60,258 nucleotides of DNA from an uncultured Bacteroidales bacterium (lineage in GTDB: Bacteria > Bacteroidota > Bacteroidia > Bacteroidales > P3): positions 1-60,258 of the forward strand of contig ONLQ01000007.1 in NCBI GenBank assembly GCA_900318665.1, read 5' to 3'. The translations under genes were made by a program, and so were the position numbers. Position 1 is the first letter of the stretch. The number at the start of each line of letters is the position of its first letter. The notes under the pieces are model-generated. The model searched no databases and was not told the origin of the DNA. It saw only the letters and a list, made by a program, of their open reading frames with translations. Below are positions 1-8,914 of this stretch, piece after piece.

Positions 1-1967
1 GCGTTGAGCACAGGGCTGCCGCTGTTGCCGCCTGTGGTATGGTTGGTAGCGATAAAGCCCACCGGCAGTTTGCCATCGAAATTGCCATAAGGTCCGAAAT
101 TCTTAGCGGCATAGAGTTCGCGCAACTTGGGCTCTACAACATAGTCGTAGATGTCGGGATTTTCTTTTTCCATTATACCGTCGAGGGTGCTGTAGTGGGT
201 GTAGTAAACGCCATCGCGCGGGCGGAAGCCCTTGACATGGCCGTAGGCCACACGCAGCGTGAGATTGGCATCGGGGAAGAAATTGCTGTCGGGATATTGC
301 TCCATCATTCCGCGCAGATAGGTCCGCATCAAACGTTGGATGTCGACTTTCGCGTCATTAAACGTAGTACGCTTCTCGCTGGTATAACTATAGTTATATG
401 CTTTGTCGAAGAGTGCTACAGCGGGGTCGTCCATAATCTTGCCTGCGCGTTTGGCTTTGTAGCCCTTTAGGAACTTGTCCATTTTGTCGCGATGGGTGAG
501 CATCGATTTGTCATAGATTTTTTCAAGGGCTTCAGTCAGTTCTGCCTCATTCTTATAGGAGACATAAGGAGTCTGCCCCGCTTTCCACATATAGACAAAC
601 GTCTCGACAAATATGGCTTTATCCACCACCGTATGCTGGTCAAAGTCATCAAAATACTTCTCGTTACGTTCAAGCATTTTCCGTGCCGCGTTCTGAGCGT
701 TCTCGTCCGAGTCGCTCAAACGTGTGGCAATCTGCCACATCTGATAGGCACGATACATGAAATCGCTGGCCAGCAGACCTTCGTTAAAGTAGGTCCACTC
801 TATGTCGATTGGGCGCAACTTGGCATAGGCCTGCTCCAATTCGCCAAGAACCTTGGTATAGTCCCTGCCGCCATTTTTCAGGTTTTCATTAGCCCAATAC
901 TGGAACTGCTCTTCCTGATATTTTTTTAGTTTCACGGCACGCAAACGAGCGATGCCTTGTGTTTCACCCTGCCATTTTTTCCAACCGTTGGCAATGCCTG
1001 CCACAGTGCTGGCATATTTCAGACGTTGCGCAGGGCTTTGATTCATGGCATTATTGTAGTGCTTCAACCTTATGTCGCGCAAGGCTATACGAACGGGATT
1101 TTCCATATTGGCGGAGAGGTCCACCTGGTCGTGGGTCACATAGCGGTTGGTGGTGCCGGGATAGCCGAACACAAAAGTAAAATCGCCCTCATTGACACCT
1201 TTAAGCGATATGGTGAGGTGTTTCAACGGCTTGTAGGGAACGTTCTCCTCGCTGTAATCGGCGGGCAGTCCCTCTGGCGACACATAGACACGGAACATTG
1301 AGAAGTCACCAGTGTGGCGCGGCCACATCCAGTTGTCGGTATCGCCGCCGAACTTGCCGATATTGCTTGGAGGAGCACCAACGAGACGCACATCGTTAAA
1401 CACCTCGTTGATATACATAAAATATTGGTTGCCATAGTAGAAAGGCTTTATGACAGCCTTGTAGTGCGTGCCCTCGACAGCGGCGATGGAGAGGCTGTCG
1501 ATGTGCTTTTCTATCAGGCGCTCGCGTTCTGCCTCTGATGTCTCGTCGGTTATGTCTTTGAGAATTATGGCTGTAACATCTTCCATTCGCACCAAGCGGA
1601 CCACGTTCAATCCTGGACATGGCAATTCCTGACTGCGATTCATGGCCCAGAAACCTTTAGTAAGGTAGTCGTGCTCGACGGTGCTGTGTTTCACAATCTG
1701 TCCGTATCCGCAATGGTGGTTGGTGAGCAGCAAGCCTTCGGGCGACACAAACTCGCCCGTGCAGCCGCCACCAAAGAGTACCACGGCGTCTTTGAGGCAG
1801 GCATGGTTGACATCATAGATGTCGGAAGCCGAAATATGCATTCCCGCACGCTGCATGGCGGCCTCGTTGCGTTGCAGCAACATAGGAATCCACATACCCT
1901 CGTCGGCCATCAGCGAGAACGAGGGAATAAATAAAAGCAATGATAGCGAAAGAAATAAACGTTTCAT
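1..1967 (-). CDS. S46 family dipeptidyl-peptidase (DPP7/DPP11 type), 3' end outside window
   Basis: Secreted or periplasmic serine exopeptidase that removes dipeptides from peptide N-termini, feeding amino-acid catabolism. The frame opens at ATG 1967 with a signal peptide (MKRLFLSLSLLLF...) and stays open to the window edge. The catalytic His lies in the TNHHCGYG motif (His84/His85), and the nucleophile is Ser649 in GGNSGSPV, close to Ser648/Ser655 of the Porphyromonas enzymes. About 655 of the usual 700-720 residues are visible. The residue that separates DPP7 (Gly, hydrophobic P1) from DPP11 (Arg, acidic P1) lies just beyond the edge, so specificity cannot be read. It sits 42 bases downstream of an S41 protease on the same strand, suggesting a peptidase cluster. 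Confidence 0.93.
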   Translation of the reverse strand, partial: MKRLFLSLSLLLFIPSFSLMADEGMWIPMLLQRNEAAMQRAGMHISASDIYDVNHACLKDAVVLFGGGCTGEFVSPEGLLLTNHHCGYGQIVKHSTVEHDYLTKGFWAMNRSQELPCPGLNVVRLVRMEDVTAIILKDITDETSEAERERLIEKHIDSLSIAAVEGTHYKAVIKPFYYGNQYFMYINEVFNDVRLVGAPPSNIGKFGGDTDNWMWPRHTGDFSMFRVYVSPEGLPADYSEENVPYKPLKHLTISLKGVNEGDFTFVFGYPGTTNRYVTHDQVDLSANMENPVRIALRDIRLKHYNNAMNQSPAQRLKYASTVAGIANGWKKWQGETQGIARLRAVKLKKYQEEQFQYWANENLKNGGRDYTKVLGELEQAYAKLRPIDIEWTYFNEGLLASDFMYRAYQMWQIATRLSDSDENAQNAARKMLERNEKYFDDFDQHTVVDKAIFVETFVYMWKAGQTPYVSYKNEAELTEALEKIYDKSMLTHRDKMDKFLKGYKAKRAGKIMDDPAVALFDKAYNYSYTSEKRTTFNDAKVDIQRLMRTYLRGMMEQYPDSNFFPDANLTLRVAYGHVKGFRPRDGVYYTHYSTLDGIMEKENPDIYDYVVEPKLRELYAAKNFGPYGNFDGKLPVGFIATNHTTGGNSGSPVLN

Positions 1968-2009
1968 TTTATTCAATTCAATTTGATTATCTTTAACTTG
2001 TGAGATTGT

Positions 2010-3032
2010 CTAACGCGACATTATCCAGTCGCAAGCCGCCTCTATCACGTTGTCGCGACCTGCGGCGGTCTCGGCAGCGTCAAGCAGCACGACATTGTCG
2101 GGAGGCACGCCGTCGGCAAGTGCTGGCCCTACCGGTGGCAGAGTGCGAGTAACGCTCAGGCGATAGTACCAGCCGTTAGGCAGTTGTCCGCCAGCAGGCA
2201 TACCCAGACCGCCGCCAGTGGTGTCGCCCATAAGAGTCATGTTGCTGTAAGATTTTGTGCAAAGGGCAAAAAACGAGGTGGCGCTATACGAACCACGGTC
2301 CACCAGCACCACAACGGGTTTCCTATAGGGTTCGTGCTCGTCGTTTTCGGGAGCCTTGCGCTCTTCGAGTTCGCCAAAATCGTCATGTCCTGGACCGTTC
2401 TTTAACTGTGTGAAATAGAGCGTCTGCCCCGTAGATGGCATCAGTTTCAAGATGGTCCAGATGTTTTCGATAGAGCCGCCTCCGTTCTGACGCATATCGA
2501 GAATGGTGCCACGACACGAATAGTTGTCGGACAGCACATGAATCCAATCGGCAGTAGTGATACTGTTGGAGAACGAACTATAGCGCACATACAGCACTTT
2601 GCCGTCGCGTATGGTGTTGTGGGCAAAGCCACCTGTCGAATGGTAGTTGCTGGTCAGATAGTTCAGTGCCACGACATTTATGTCGATATTGCACCGCTGA
2701 TGACTTCGGACAAAATAGCGTGCATCGTGCGACACGTCAAAATCGTTGTATAGATTCACATGCGCATCTTCAAGAGTGTTCACCATGTCGGACAAAACGC
2801 GGAACAACTCGGCAGCGTTCTTTGTCTGTGCAACACGAGGGGCATAGACATCATGAACCGAGTCCCAGTTGATATTCTTCTCGTTGAAAAGCGAATAATT
2901 CTGGTCGAATTTAGTCCACAAGTATTCAAAAACCGCCATTTTGTCGCTCGGCTCATCGTCTTCCATCAGTGCTTTCTCGCACGAGACAGACAACACCGTG
3001 GCTAACAATATAAGAAAGATATTGCGTTTCAT
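2010..3032 (-). CDS. S41 family peptidase, lipoprotein
   Basis: Predicted membrane-anchored serine protease of the C-terminal-processing/tricorn superfamily. The signal peptide ends in the lipobox LSVSC, with lipidated Cys18. The S41 core holds the nucleophile region RGSYSATS (probable Ser250) and the downstream GDTTGGGLGMPAG segment. There is no clear PDZ domain between the N-terminal helical part (FEYLWTKFDQNYSLF) and the core, so it belongs to the short Bacteroidetes S41 type of about 340 residues. It lies between a secreted protein (3054-3899) and the S46 peptidase with short gaps, so the three may share a transcript. Family assignment is firm; the substrate is unknown. Confidence 0.88.
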   Translation of the reverse strand: MKRNIFLILLATVLSVSCEKALMEDDEPSDKMAVFEYLWTKFDQNYSLFNEKNINWDSVHDVYAPRVAQTKNAAELFRVLSDMVNTLEDAHVNLYNDFDVSHDARYFVRSHQRCNIDINVVALNYLTSNYHSTGGFAHNTIRDGKVLYVRYSSFSNSITTADWIHVLSDNYSCRGTILDMRQNGGGSIENIWTILKLMPSTGQTLYFTQLKNGPGHDDFGELEERKAPENDEHEPYRKPVVVLVDRGSYSATSFFALCTKSYSNMTLMGDTTGGGLGMPAGGQLPNGWYYRLSVTRTLPPVGPALADGVPPDNVVLLDAAETAAGRDNVIEAACDWIMSR

Positions 3033-3053
3033 AGGCTTATCATACTTAGAGAG

Positions 3054-3899
3054 TTATAGCAGCACCATAAGGTTGACGCATAACAGATGAGAGGCTTCCT
3101 CGAAACGATAGACACCCGATTTGCCTGTGGTGAGAAACGACCACACATAGGACAGCCCCACTTTGTTGCCGCTACGCATCACATAGGCTGCGCCAAAATC
3201 CGTTTTCGTTATTGGCAGCCACGCCGTAGCACCTTCGTAGTTGCTGAACAATGTAGATACAACGCCCTCGTCGCCAGCCGAATAGTTGTCAACGTAGGAA
3301 TAACCGGGTCTATAGGTCCACGCCACGGGCATAACCGACAGTTCGCCATGCATCTCCCAATGCGCCCCGCTGGGACGCATACGGGTGCGGAACTCCATAC
3401 GGCCATGTAATCCAATGCCAAATACATCGGTCAATCCCAAATACGAATTGGAGAAATTGGAGTTGTATTTCAGCCCGATATAGTTATCAATCGAAGCGCC
3501 GACCCACAACTGCCAATGACGTTTCTCCCATGCACGGAATGACATTCGCACACCGTTCTCGCTACAACCGCCTATCGTTTCCAATGCCAAAGCCTTTGAA
3601 TCGAAACTATAGAGTCCGCCTATCAGCGAGTTTGTTTGAGCGATACGCAATTTGCGCATACGGATTTCGACGTCAAACCCCGACCGAATCACGCCGCCAC
3701 TATATGTAAGAGGCGATGTGCCGAGGTCGCGATACAGGCCATAACCGACAGACTGATGGAAGTTGAGATACGTCATAACCTTCCGTCCTTCGGGGAAACC
3801 GCTATAGTTAGGTTCTGACGGCGCAGCCACAGTGTCGGACTCTTGCGCATACGCCACTGATGCCGCCAAAAGCAGCATCAAAAAGCAATATCTTCTCAT
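3054..3899 (-). CDS. Secreted protein of unknown function, probable beta-rich outer-membrane protein
   Basis: 281 residues with a clear signal peptide (MRRYCFLMLLLAASVAYA, cleavage before QESD). The mature part alternates aromatic and polar residues in short strands (VGYGLYRDLG, LWVGASIDNYIGLKY, VGLSYVWSFLTTG) and ends in a hydrophobic strand (LLCVNLMVLL), as small outer-membrane beta-barrels do. No catalytic motif was recognised. It is 21 bases upstream of the S41 lipoprotein gene and directly follows pepD (2-base gap), so co-transcription with peptidase genes is likely. The barrel prediction is inference from strand pattern only. Confidence 0.7.
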   Translation of the reverse strand: MRRYCFLMLLLAASVAYAQESDTVAAPSEPNYSGFPEGRKVMTYLNFHQSVGYGLYRDLGTSPLTYSGGVIRSGFDVEIRMRKLRIAQTNSLIGGLYSFDSKALALETIGGCSENGVRMSFRAWEKRHWQLWVGASIDNYIGLKYNSNFSNSYLGLTDVFGIGLHGRMEFRTRMRPSGAHWEMHGELSVMPVAWTYRPGYSYVDNYSAGDEGVVSTLFSNYEGATAWLPITKTDFGAAYVMRSGNKVGLSYVWSFLTTGKSGVYRFEEASHLLCVNLMVLL

Positions 3900-3901
3900 T
3901 C

Positions 3902-5350
3902 CTATTTCAACGACTTGAGTATTCCGAGTGTCAAATCCCAGAACATCTGCACCGTCTTAATCTCTATACGCTCGTCGGGAGAATGGACTCCACGCAGCGT
4001 GGGACCATAAGAAACCATCTGCATCTTGGGATATTTCTCGCCAATCAAGCCACATTCAAGACCTGCATGGATAGCACGCACCACGGGTTCGTGTCCAAAC
4101 ATACGCTTGTAGGTCTCCACCGAAACCTTCAACAGTCGGCTGTCGGGATTGGGAGTCCAGCCAGGATAACCATCGCCGTGCGTAACGCGGGCACCTATAA
4201 GGCGGAACGTGGCCTCTATCTTCTGTGCCGCAGCCATCTTGGCACTCTCCACCGAACTGCGCTGCGAGGTGGCAATATGAATCTCTTTGTCGTCCATCTT
4301 TATGGAAGCCAGGTTGGTAGAGGTCTCGACCAACCCAGGAAGTTCGCGGCTCATGGCCAGCACGCCATGCGCAACTGCCAACAGCACATTGAGCAGGTTG
4401 TCCTGCGTGGTGCGGTCTATGACCTGCATCGGCATACCTGTCTGGGCAATCTCAATAGTAAGTCCCGGCTCGGTGCTACGGAACTCAAACTTAATGCTTT
4501 CTGCCATTGACTGAACCATTCTTTCGAGGCTCACGGCATTCGAGCCACCGACAGTAACCACAGCGTAGGCCTCGCGAGCAATGGCGTTGCGCAGGTTGCC
4601 ACCGTCTATTTTCGACAGGCGGATGCCATACTGCTCTGCCGCATTCCAAAGCAGACGAGCCAAAATCTTGTTGGCACAGCCTAAACCCTTATTGATATCG
4701 TCGCCCGAATGGCCGCCCTTCAAACCACTGACTTTGATACAATAGGCACGTTCGCCCGTTGCAGGCTCGGTGGAATAAGGAATGGCGACGGTGGTGTCGA
4801 TGCCACCGGCACAGCCAATGCAGAACTCGCCCTCGTCCTCATCGTCGAAGTTGAGAAGCATCTCGCTCTGCAACCATTCGGTAGAAAGGCCAGCAGCACC
4901 TGTCAGACCGGTCTCCTCGTCAACGGTGAAGAGAGCCTCCAGCGGACCATGCTCTATGTCATCGGCATCGAGCAGCGCCATAGCCGCAGCCACGCCAATA
5001 CCATCGTCGGCACCCAGCGTCGTGCCATCGGCGGTAAGCCACTCGCCATCCAACACGGGCTGTATGCCGTCTTTCATAAAGTCGAACTGCTTGTCGGCAT
5101 TCTTCTCACACACCATATCCATGTGAGCCTGCACGCAGACCTTGGGCGCATTCTCGTAGCCCTTGGTGGCGGGCTTGCGAATCAACACGTTACCCAGCGA
5201 GTCGCTGAGGGTTTCAAGGCCACGGTCGCGGCCAAATTTCTGTAGGTAAGCCGACACCTGCTCCTCGTGTTTCGAGGGACGCGGAATCTGCATCAGTTCT
5301 CCAAAAAACTGCCATACCTTGGCAGGCTTCAAGTTTTCAAGTTCTTTCAT
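3902..5350 (-). CDS. pepD: Xaa-His dipeptidase (aminoacyl-histidine dipeptidase, PepD, M20C)
   Basis: Cytoplasmic zinc dipeptidase that splits Xaa-His and related dipeptides. At 482 residues it has the normal length. Metal and catalytic residues are visible: His76-x-Asp78 in QAHMDMV, the bridging acid in TLGADDGIG (Asp115/Asp116), Glu145/Glu146 in VDEETGLTG, the NFDDEDEG motif, and a late metal His in HAGLECGLIG. There is no signal peptide. It is the first well-defined cytosolic member of the peptidase group at the left end and would finish the breakdown of imported dipeptides, the products expected from the S46 enzyme. Confidence 0.96.
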   Translation of the reverse strand: MKELENLKPAKVWQFFGELMQIPRPSKHEEQVSAYLQKFGRDRGLETLSDSLGNVLIRKPATKGYENAPKVCVQAHMDMVCEKNADKQFDFMKDGIQPVLDGEWLTADGTTLGADDGIGVAAAMALLDADDIEHGPLEALFTVDEETGLTGAAGLSTEWLQSEMLLNFDDEDEGEFCIGCAGGIDTTVAIPYSTEPATGERAYCIKVSGLKGGHSGDDINKGLGCANKILARLLWNAAEQYGIRLSKIDGGNLRNAIAREAYAVVTVGGSNAVSLERMVQSMAESIKFEFRSTEPGLTIEIAQTGMPMQVIDRTTQDNLLNVLLAVAHGVLAMSRELPGLVETSTNLASIKMDDKEIHIATSQRSSVESAKMAAAQKIEATFRLIGARVTHGDGYPGWTPNPDSRLLKVSVETYKRMFGHEPVVRAIHAGLECGLIGEKYPKMQMVSYGPTLRGVHSPDERIEIKTVQMFWDLTLGILKSLK

Positions 5351-5396
5351 GATATTCAGTTTTTAAGTTATTATTATCTTTTTTATGTGTCAATTA

Positions 5397-6287
5397 TCAT
5401 ATAATCACCGTAATGACTCGTTTCATAACCTGTCGCTCGTTTTTCGCTCCATAGAGTTCAACCAGCAAGACATAATTGCCTCGCCGACAACGATTGCCAC
5501 TGTCGTCAGTGCCGTCCCACGCGGCCACGCCTTGTGTGCCGAGAATGGCATTGCGCAAAAGATGGCGCACCGTGCGCCCTTGAGCATCGAGAATGGTAAT
5601 CGACCCCGAGAGGTCGGGCTGACGCAACTGATAGGCAATATCTAAAACATCTTGATAGCCGTCGCCGTCGGGCGAAACGATGTCGGCCGATATGGTAATT
5701 TCATCTTCAAGAAACAGGACCTCCTGGCTTTGCGAGTTCTGGTAGGTCGGAGTGCCATAGCCCACAGTCGAAGCAGCCGAATACCAATTGGTAGCCGTGG
5801 CTGTTGGCTGCGAAAACGAGCGACGCTCCAAAGCAACGCCGTCGGCATTGCGAAGGAGCGGACTATGCATGGACTCCGAATAGTCGAGACGGTCTATCAC
5901 CACGCTGTCGGCGGTGGTAACTATCACCGTGCCCGACGCATTATTATAGGCCGGCATGGATGGGACCTCGACAACTCGCGATGGGAAACGCACCGTATAA
6001 CGACTTGTAATATCAGCGGCATCGGTAGTAATCACCACATACTCCCCTACTCCAACACGGTAGGCGGAATCGAGAAAAAACAATTTATCGATATGAGAAT
6101 CCTTCCAGCGCGCCAACCGAATGTCCGACAGACTCACAATCTGACTGCCAGCATTGTACAACTCGACATAATCCACCCCGTCATCCTTCGGATTGAACAG
6201 CACTTCGCTAATGCGCATCATTGACGGCTGTGCGTACATACACACTGCCGACAATAAAAGACACAAAAGGAAATATTGCTTTTTCAC
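5397..6287 (-). CDS. Secreted protein with lamin-tail domain and FlgD/type IX-like C-terminus
   Basis: Surface protein of about 296 residues. After a signal peptide (KKQYFLLCLLLSAVCMYAQ) comes a lamin-tail type beta-sandwich (ISEVLFNPKDDGVDYVELYN). The C-terminal third reads like the FlgD-type Ig fold common in type IX cargo (VSPDGDGYQD, then AAWDGTDDSGNRCRRGNYVL). The GTG at 6287 is chosen because it starts directly at the signal peptide; an ATG at 6314 would add nine poorly fitting residues. A TACCTTTGC box at 6291-6299 on this strand overlaps that extension, so the message may be nearly leaderless. Role unknown; cell-surface location is inferred. Confidence 0.8.
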   Translation of the reverse strand: MKKQYFLLCLLLSAVCMYAQPSMMRISEVLFNPKDDGVDYVELYNAGSQIVSLSDIRLARWKDSHIDKLFFLDSAYRVGVGEYVVITTDAADITSRYTVRFPSRVVEVPSMPAYNNASGTVIVTTADSVVIDRLDYSESMHSPLLRNADGVALERRSFSQPTATATNWYSAASTVGYGTPTYQNSQSQEVLFLEDEITISADIVSPDGDGYQDVLDIAYQLRQPDLSGSITILDAQGRTVRHLLRNAILGTQGVAAWDGTDDSGNRCRRGNYVLLVELYGAKNERQVMKRVITVII

Positions 6288-6389
6288 AAGGCAAAGGTAC
6301 AATAATAAAACCAAATAAGCAAATCATGCATCTTTCGAGCCCATACGGACAATAAACCGCCCTTTGTTGGCAAAAAGATAAAAAACATT

Positions 6390-6420
6390 TTTGCATATCC
6401 CGTTTTCTTCGTACCTTTGC
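6390..6420 (+). promoter_or_regulatory. Bacteroidetes-type promoter of the ferredoxin gene
   Basis: TTTG at 6390-6393, an 18-base spacer, then TACCTTTGC at 6412-6420; this fits the -33/-7 pattern of Bacteroidetes housekeeping promoters. It leaves a 5' leader of roughly 25 bases before the ATG at 6452. Confidence 0.75.
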
Positions 6421-6451
6421 AGCACATTATTAACCAAACAATATACAAACA

Positions 6452-6619
6452 ATGGCTTACGTAATCACCGATCGTTGTGTTGCTTGTGGTACTTGCATTA
6501 ACGAGTGCCCCATGGGTGCTATCTCCGAAGGCGACATCTACAAAATTGATCCCGACACCTGCGTGTCCTGCGGCACCTGCGCCAGCGTGTGCCCCAACAG
6601 CGCCATCGACGAGGGTTAA
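6452..6619 (+). CDS. Small 2[4Fe-4S] ferredoxin
   Basis: 55-residue electron carrier of the clostridial/bacterial type. Two motifs, CVACGTCINECP and CVSCGTCASVCP, each supply three ligands to one cubane cluster and one to the other. The length is exactly that of the family, and translation from ATG 6452 to TAA 6617-6619 is clean. It stands alone, with its own promoter at 6390-6420 and a strong hairpin terminator at 6641-6683. Ferredoxins of this kind serve pyruvate:ferredoxin oxidoreductase and similar low-potential enzymes, as expected for an anaerobe; the Nfn-like protein at 17943-20186 is another possible partner. Confidence 0.96.
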   Translation: MAYVITDRCVACGTCINECPMGAISEGDIYKIDPDTCVSCGTCASVCPNSAIDEG

Positions 6620-6640
6620 TCACCTTTTGCACACAAAAAT

Positions 6641-6683
6641 AAGCGGGCTGGTTCTCATCATAGAACCAGCCCGCTTGTTTTTT
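6641..6683. terminator. Strong bidirectional hairpin terminator
   Basis: A perfect 15-base stem (AAGCGGGCTGGTTCT and its complement) closes a six-base loop and is followed by GTTTTTTT on the plus strand. On the minus strand the hairpin is followed by ATTTTTG. It sits between the convergent ferredoxin and HAD phosphatase genes and probably ends both messages. Confidence 0.9.
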
Positions 6684-6711
6684 AGTTGGTCTATCGCAAG
6701 TACCTCTGTTT

Positions 6712-7482
6712 TTAGTCCACTATGCCGAGTTCTTTGGCGGCATGGGTTATGCCGTCTTCTTCTACCGTCAGGGTTATGAAGTCGGCGTGCTCCTTCACTC
6801 GAGGCTTGGCGTTGCCCATCACTACGGCAATGCCGCTGTGGTCGAGCATCTCGATGTCGTTGCCGCCGTCGCCGAAGGCTATGGTGTCGGCCATGTCGAT
6901 GCCGAAATGACGGCAGAGGACGTCCATGCCGGAGGCCTTGGAGTTGTCGGCGCAGACAATGTCGGTGAAGGAGTCGTGCCATCGTGGCAGACGGCAATGG
7001 GGCATGAAACTCTGCACCTCGGCATCGCGCGAGGGCGGCATGATGCCTATAATCTGATAGTTGTTGCGCTCTGCCATGCGGCGCACGTCCATAACGGGCG
7101 GCATGGGAATGTCGAGGCCGTTCTTGAGGCCTAATGCCTCTTCGTCAACGAAATTGATATACATATCGTTGTCGGAGAAGCACATGGTGCATATTCCCTC
7201 GCGCTCGGCATAGTTGAACCATGCCGAGGCGTCGTCGCGATTGATGGGCTGGCTGTGTAGCACCTGGCCCGGCACATAGACATTGCCACCGTTCATGGTG
7301 ATGAACCCGTCGAAGGCTACGGGCATCTGCGGGAAGAGTATGGTGGGCCTACCCGAGGCGATAAACAGTTTTATGCCCTTGCGGCGCATGGCCTGCAGGG
7401 TGTCGATGGTGGCGGAGGTCAAACGGTGGGTGTAGTAACTGAGGAGCGTGCCGTCGATGTCGAAAAACGCTGCTTTTACCAT
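6712..7482 (-). CDS. HAD family hydrolase (Cof-type sugar/nucleotide phosphatase)
   Basis: Cytoplasmic Mg-dependent phosphatase of the HAD superfamily, subclass IIB. Motif I is FFDIDGTLL with nucleophile and acid Asp near residues 8 and 10, motif II lies in FIASGRP, and motifs III/IV are in the late Lys region and FGDGGNDIEMLDHSGIAVVMGNA. The 256-residue length is usual for Cof-like proteins, which act on sugar phosphates or flavin precursors. It ends 3 bases before the purine nucleoside phosphorylase gene begins its stop, so the pair is probably co-transcribed. The substrate cannot be read from the sequence. Confidence 0.9.
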   Translation of the reverse strand: MVKAAFFDIDGTLLSYYTHRLTSATIDTLQAMRRKGIKLFIASGRPTILFPQMPVAFDGFITMNGGNVYVPGQVLHSQPINRDDASAWFNYAEREGICTMCFSDNDMYINFVDEEALGLKNGLDIPMPPVMDVRRMAERNNYQIIGIMPPSRDAEVQSFMPHCRLPRWHDSFTDIVCADNSKASGMDVLCRHFGIDMADTIAFGDGGNDIEMLDHSGIAVVMGNAKPRVKEHADFITLTVEEDGITHAAKELGIVD

Positions 7483-7485
7483 TTC

Positions 7486-8304
7486 TTATAGCGCCGCAAT
7501 AATGTCGTGGAAGAGAGTGGAAAGGGTTTGCGTGGCACGGTTGGCGGCATCGATGACGTCCTGTCCGTCGTTGAGGCAGTCCTCGCCGAGGTCGTTAGCC
7601 TGATTTGTGATGATGCTCATGCCGAATATTTCGAGGCCGCTGTGGCGGGCCACTATGACCTCGGGTATGGTGCTCATGCCTACGGCGTCGGCGCCTATGG
7701 TGGCAAAGAAGCGATATTCGGCGGGGGTCTCATAGGAGGGGCCTGTGCCTGCTATATAGACGCCCTGCTGAAGGACGATGCCCATCTGGTCGGCGGCTTG
7801 GAGCGCCAGTTTGCGGATGCGGCGTGAGTAGGTGGTGGTCATGTCGGGGAAGCGCACGCCGAATGTGTCCATATTGGGGCCTATCAACGGGTTGGGCAGC
7901 AGGTTGATATGGTCGGTGATTATCATCAGGTCGCCAACCTTGTAGGAGGGATTGACGGCACCAGCGGCGTTGCTGACAAAGAGGGTCTTGATGCCGAGGC
8001 GTGCCATGACGCGGATGGGGAACGTTACCTCCTGCATGGTGTAGCCCTCATAGTAGTGGAAACGTCCCTGCATGGCCACGACCTGCTGGCTGGCTATGGT
8101 GCCAAAGATGAGGTTGCCTTTATGGCCTGCAGCGGTGGAGGTCTTGAAATGTGGTATTTCGGAGTAGGGAATGACTGTCGCATTCTCTATGCTGTTGCCT
8201 AAATCGCCGAGACCGCTGCCCAGCACAATGCCTACGGCGGGGGTGACGGAGATGCGTGACTTTATGTAGTTGACGGCTTGGTCTATTTGTTCGAGATATG
8301 ACAT
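7486..8304 (-). CDS. Purine-nucleoside phosphorylase (trimeric type)
   Basis: Cytoplasmic enzyme that splits inosine and guanosine with phosphate to free base and ribose 1-phosphate (purine salvage). Visible motifs are the phosphate-binding GIVLGSGLGDLG, the AGHKGNLIFG loop, FVSNAAGAVNPSYKVGDLM, and the base-binding VGMSTIPEVIVARH followed by ITNQANDL. At 272 residues it matches the trimeric punA-type family rather than the hexameric DeoD type. It lies in a run with an RdgB-like pyrophosphatase and a HAD phosphatase, giving a small nucleotide-maintenance cluster. Confidence 0.95.
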   Translation of the reverse strand: MSYLEQIDQAVNYIKSRISVTPAVGIVLGSGLGDLGNSIENATVIPYSEIPHFKTSTAAGHKGNLIFGTIASQQVVAMQGRFHYYEGYTMQEVTFPIRVMARLGIKTLFVSNAAGAVNPSYKVGDLMIITDHINLLPNPLIGPNMDTFGVRFPDMTTTYSRRIRKLALQAADQMGIVLQQGVYIAGTGPSYETPAEYRFFATIGADAVGMSTIPEVIVARHSGLEIFGMSIITNQANDLGEDCLNDGQDVIDAANRATQTLSTLFHDIIAAL

Positions 8305-8332
8305 TGCTATTTGAGGATTGAAAGTTGAAATG

Positions 8333-8902
8333 CTATTTCTTTTTGCCTTGCAGGCGTTCTATTTGTTGTTGAAGTTCGGCGGCACGCTCGTAGTCCTCAC
8401 GTTCCTCGCATTGACGCTGTTCTTCAAGCAGTTGCTCGAGCGTGGGTTCTTGTTCGTTGAGGCGTTTCCGCTGCGGCAGGTTGTCTATCAGTGCGTTGGC
8501 AGGACAACCAGCATCTTGCAGCACTTGTGGATTCATCATCAGCGGACAGCCTGCCAATACCGACATGATTACGGCATCGCCCACTCGGCACTGTATGGTG
8601 CTATGGTTGAAACCATCGCCAACAACTACGGAGGCTTTGAAGATGCCGTCTATAAGGTTGTCGATGCGTGCCTCTTTCATTTCGAGCATAAACTGGTTCA
8701 GGATGCTGTTGGTCAGCCCGTAGGGGCCTTCCATCTTGCCATCGGTGGCTTTCATGGCCTCTATGAGAGCCTGCACCTCGGTGTAGGAAATCACTGTGGG
8801 CACGACTTTCTGCGTGTCGTGGTCGAGCACCATAAGCACGCAACTGTCCTGTTCCGACATGCCCTCGTGGATTTCTAACGGTATGACATTTATGTAATCC
8901 AT
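8333..8902 (-). CDS. DUF151 bifunctional-nuclease-like protein with C-terminal UVR motif
   Basis: 189 residues. Residues 1 to about 130 form the DUF151 (BFN) domain, including SVVVGDGFNHSTIQCRVGDAV. A UvrB/UvrC-type coiled helical motif follows at about residues 150-185 (LEQLLEEQRQCEEREDYERAAELQQQIERL). DUF151 plus UVR is a standard Bacteroidetes architecture; plant homologues have nuclease activity, but the bacterial role is not settled. It is the neighbour of rdgB, 12 bases away, on the same strand. No signal peptide; cytoplasmic. Confidence 0.9.
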   Translation of the reverse strand: MDYINVIPLEIHEGMSEQDSCVLMVLDHDTQKVVPTVISYTEVQALIEAMKATDGKMEGPYGLTNSILNQFMLEMKEARIDNLIDGIFKASVVVGDGFNHSTIQCRVGDAVIMSVLAGCPLMMNPQVLQDAGCPANALIDNLPQRKRLNEQEPTLEQLLEEQRQCEEREDYERAAELQQQIERLQGKKK

Positions 8903-8914
8903 TCGCTGGCTGAT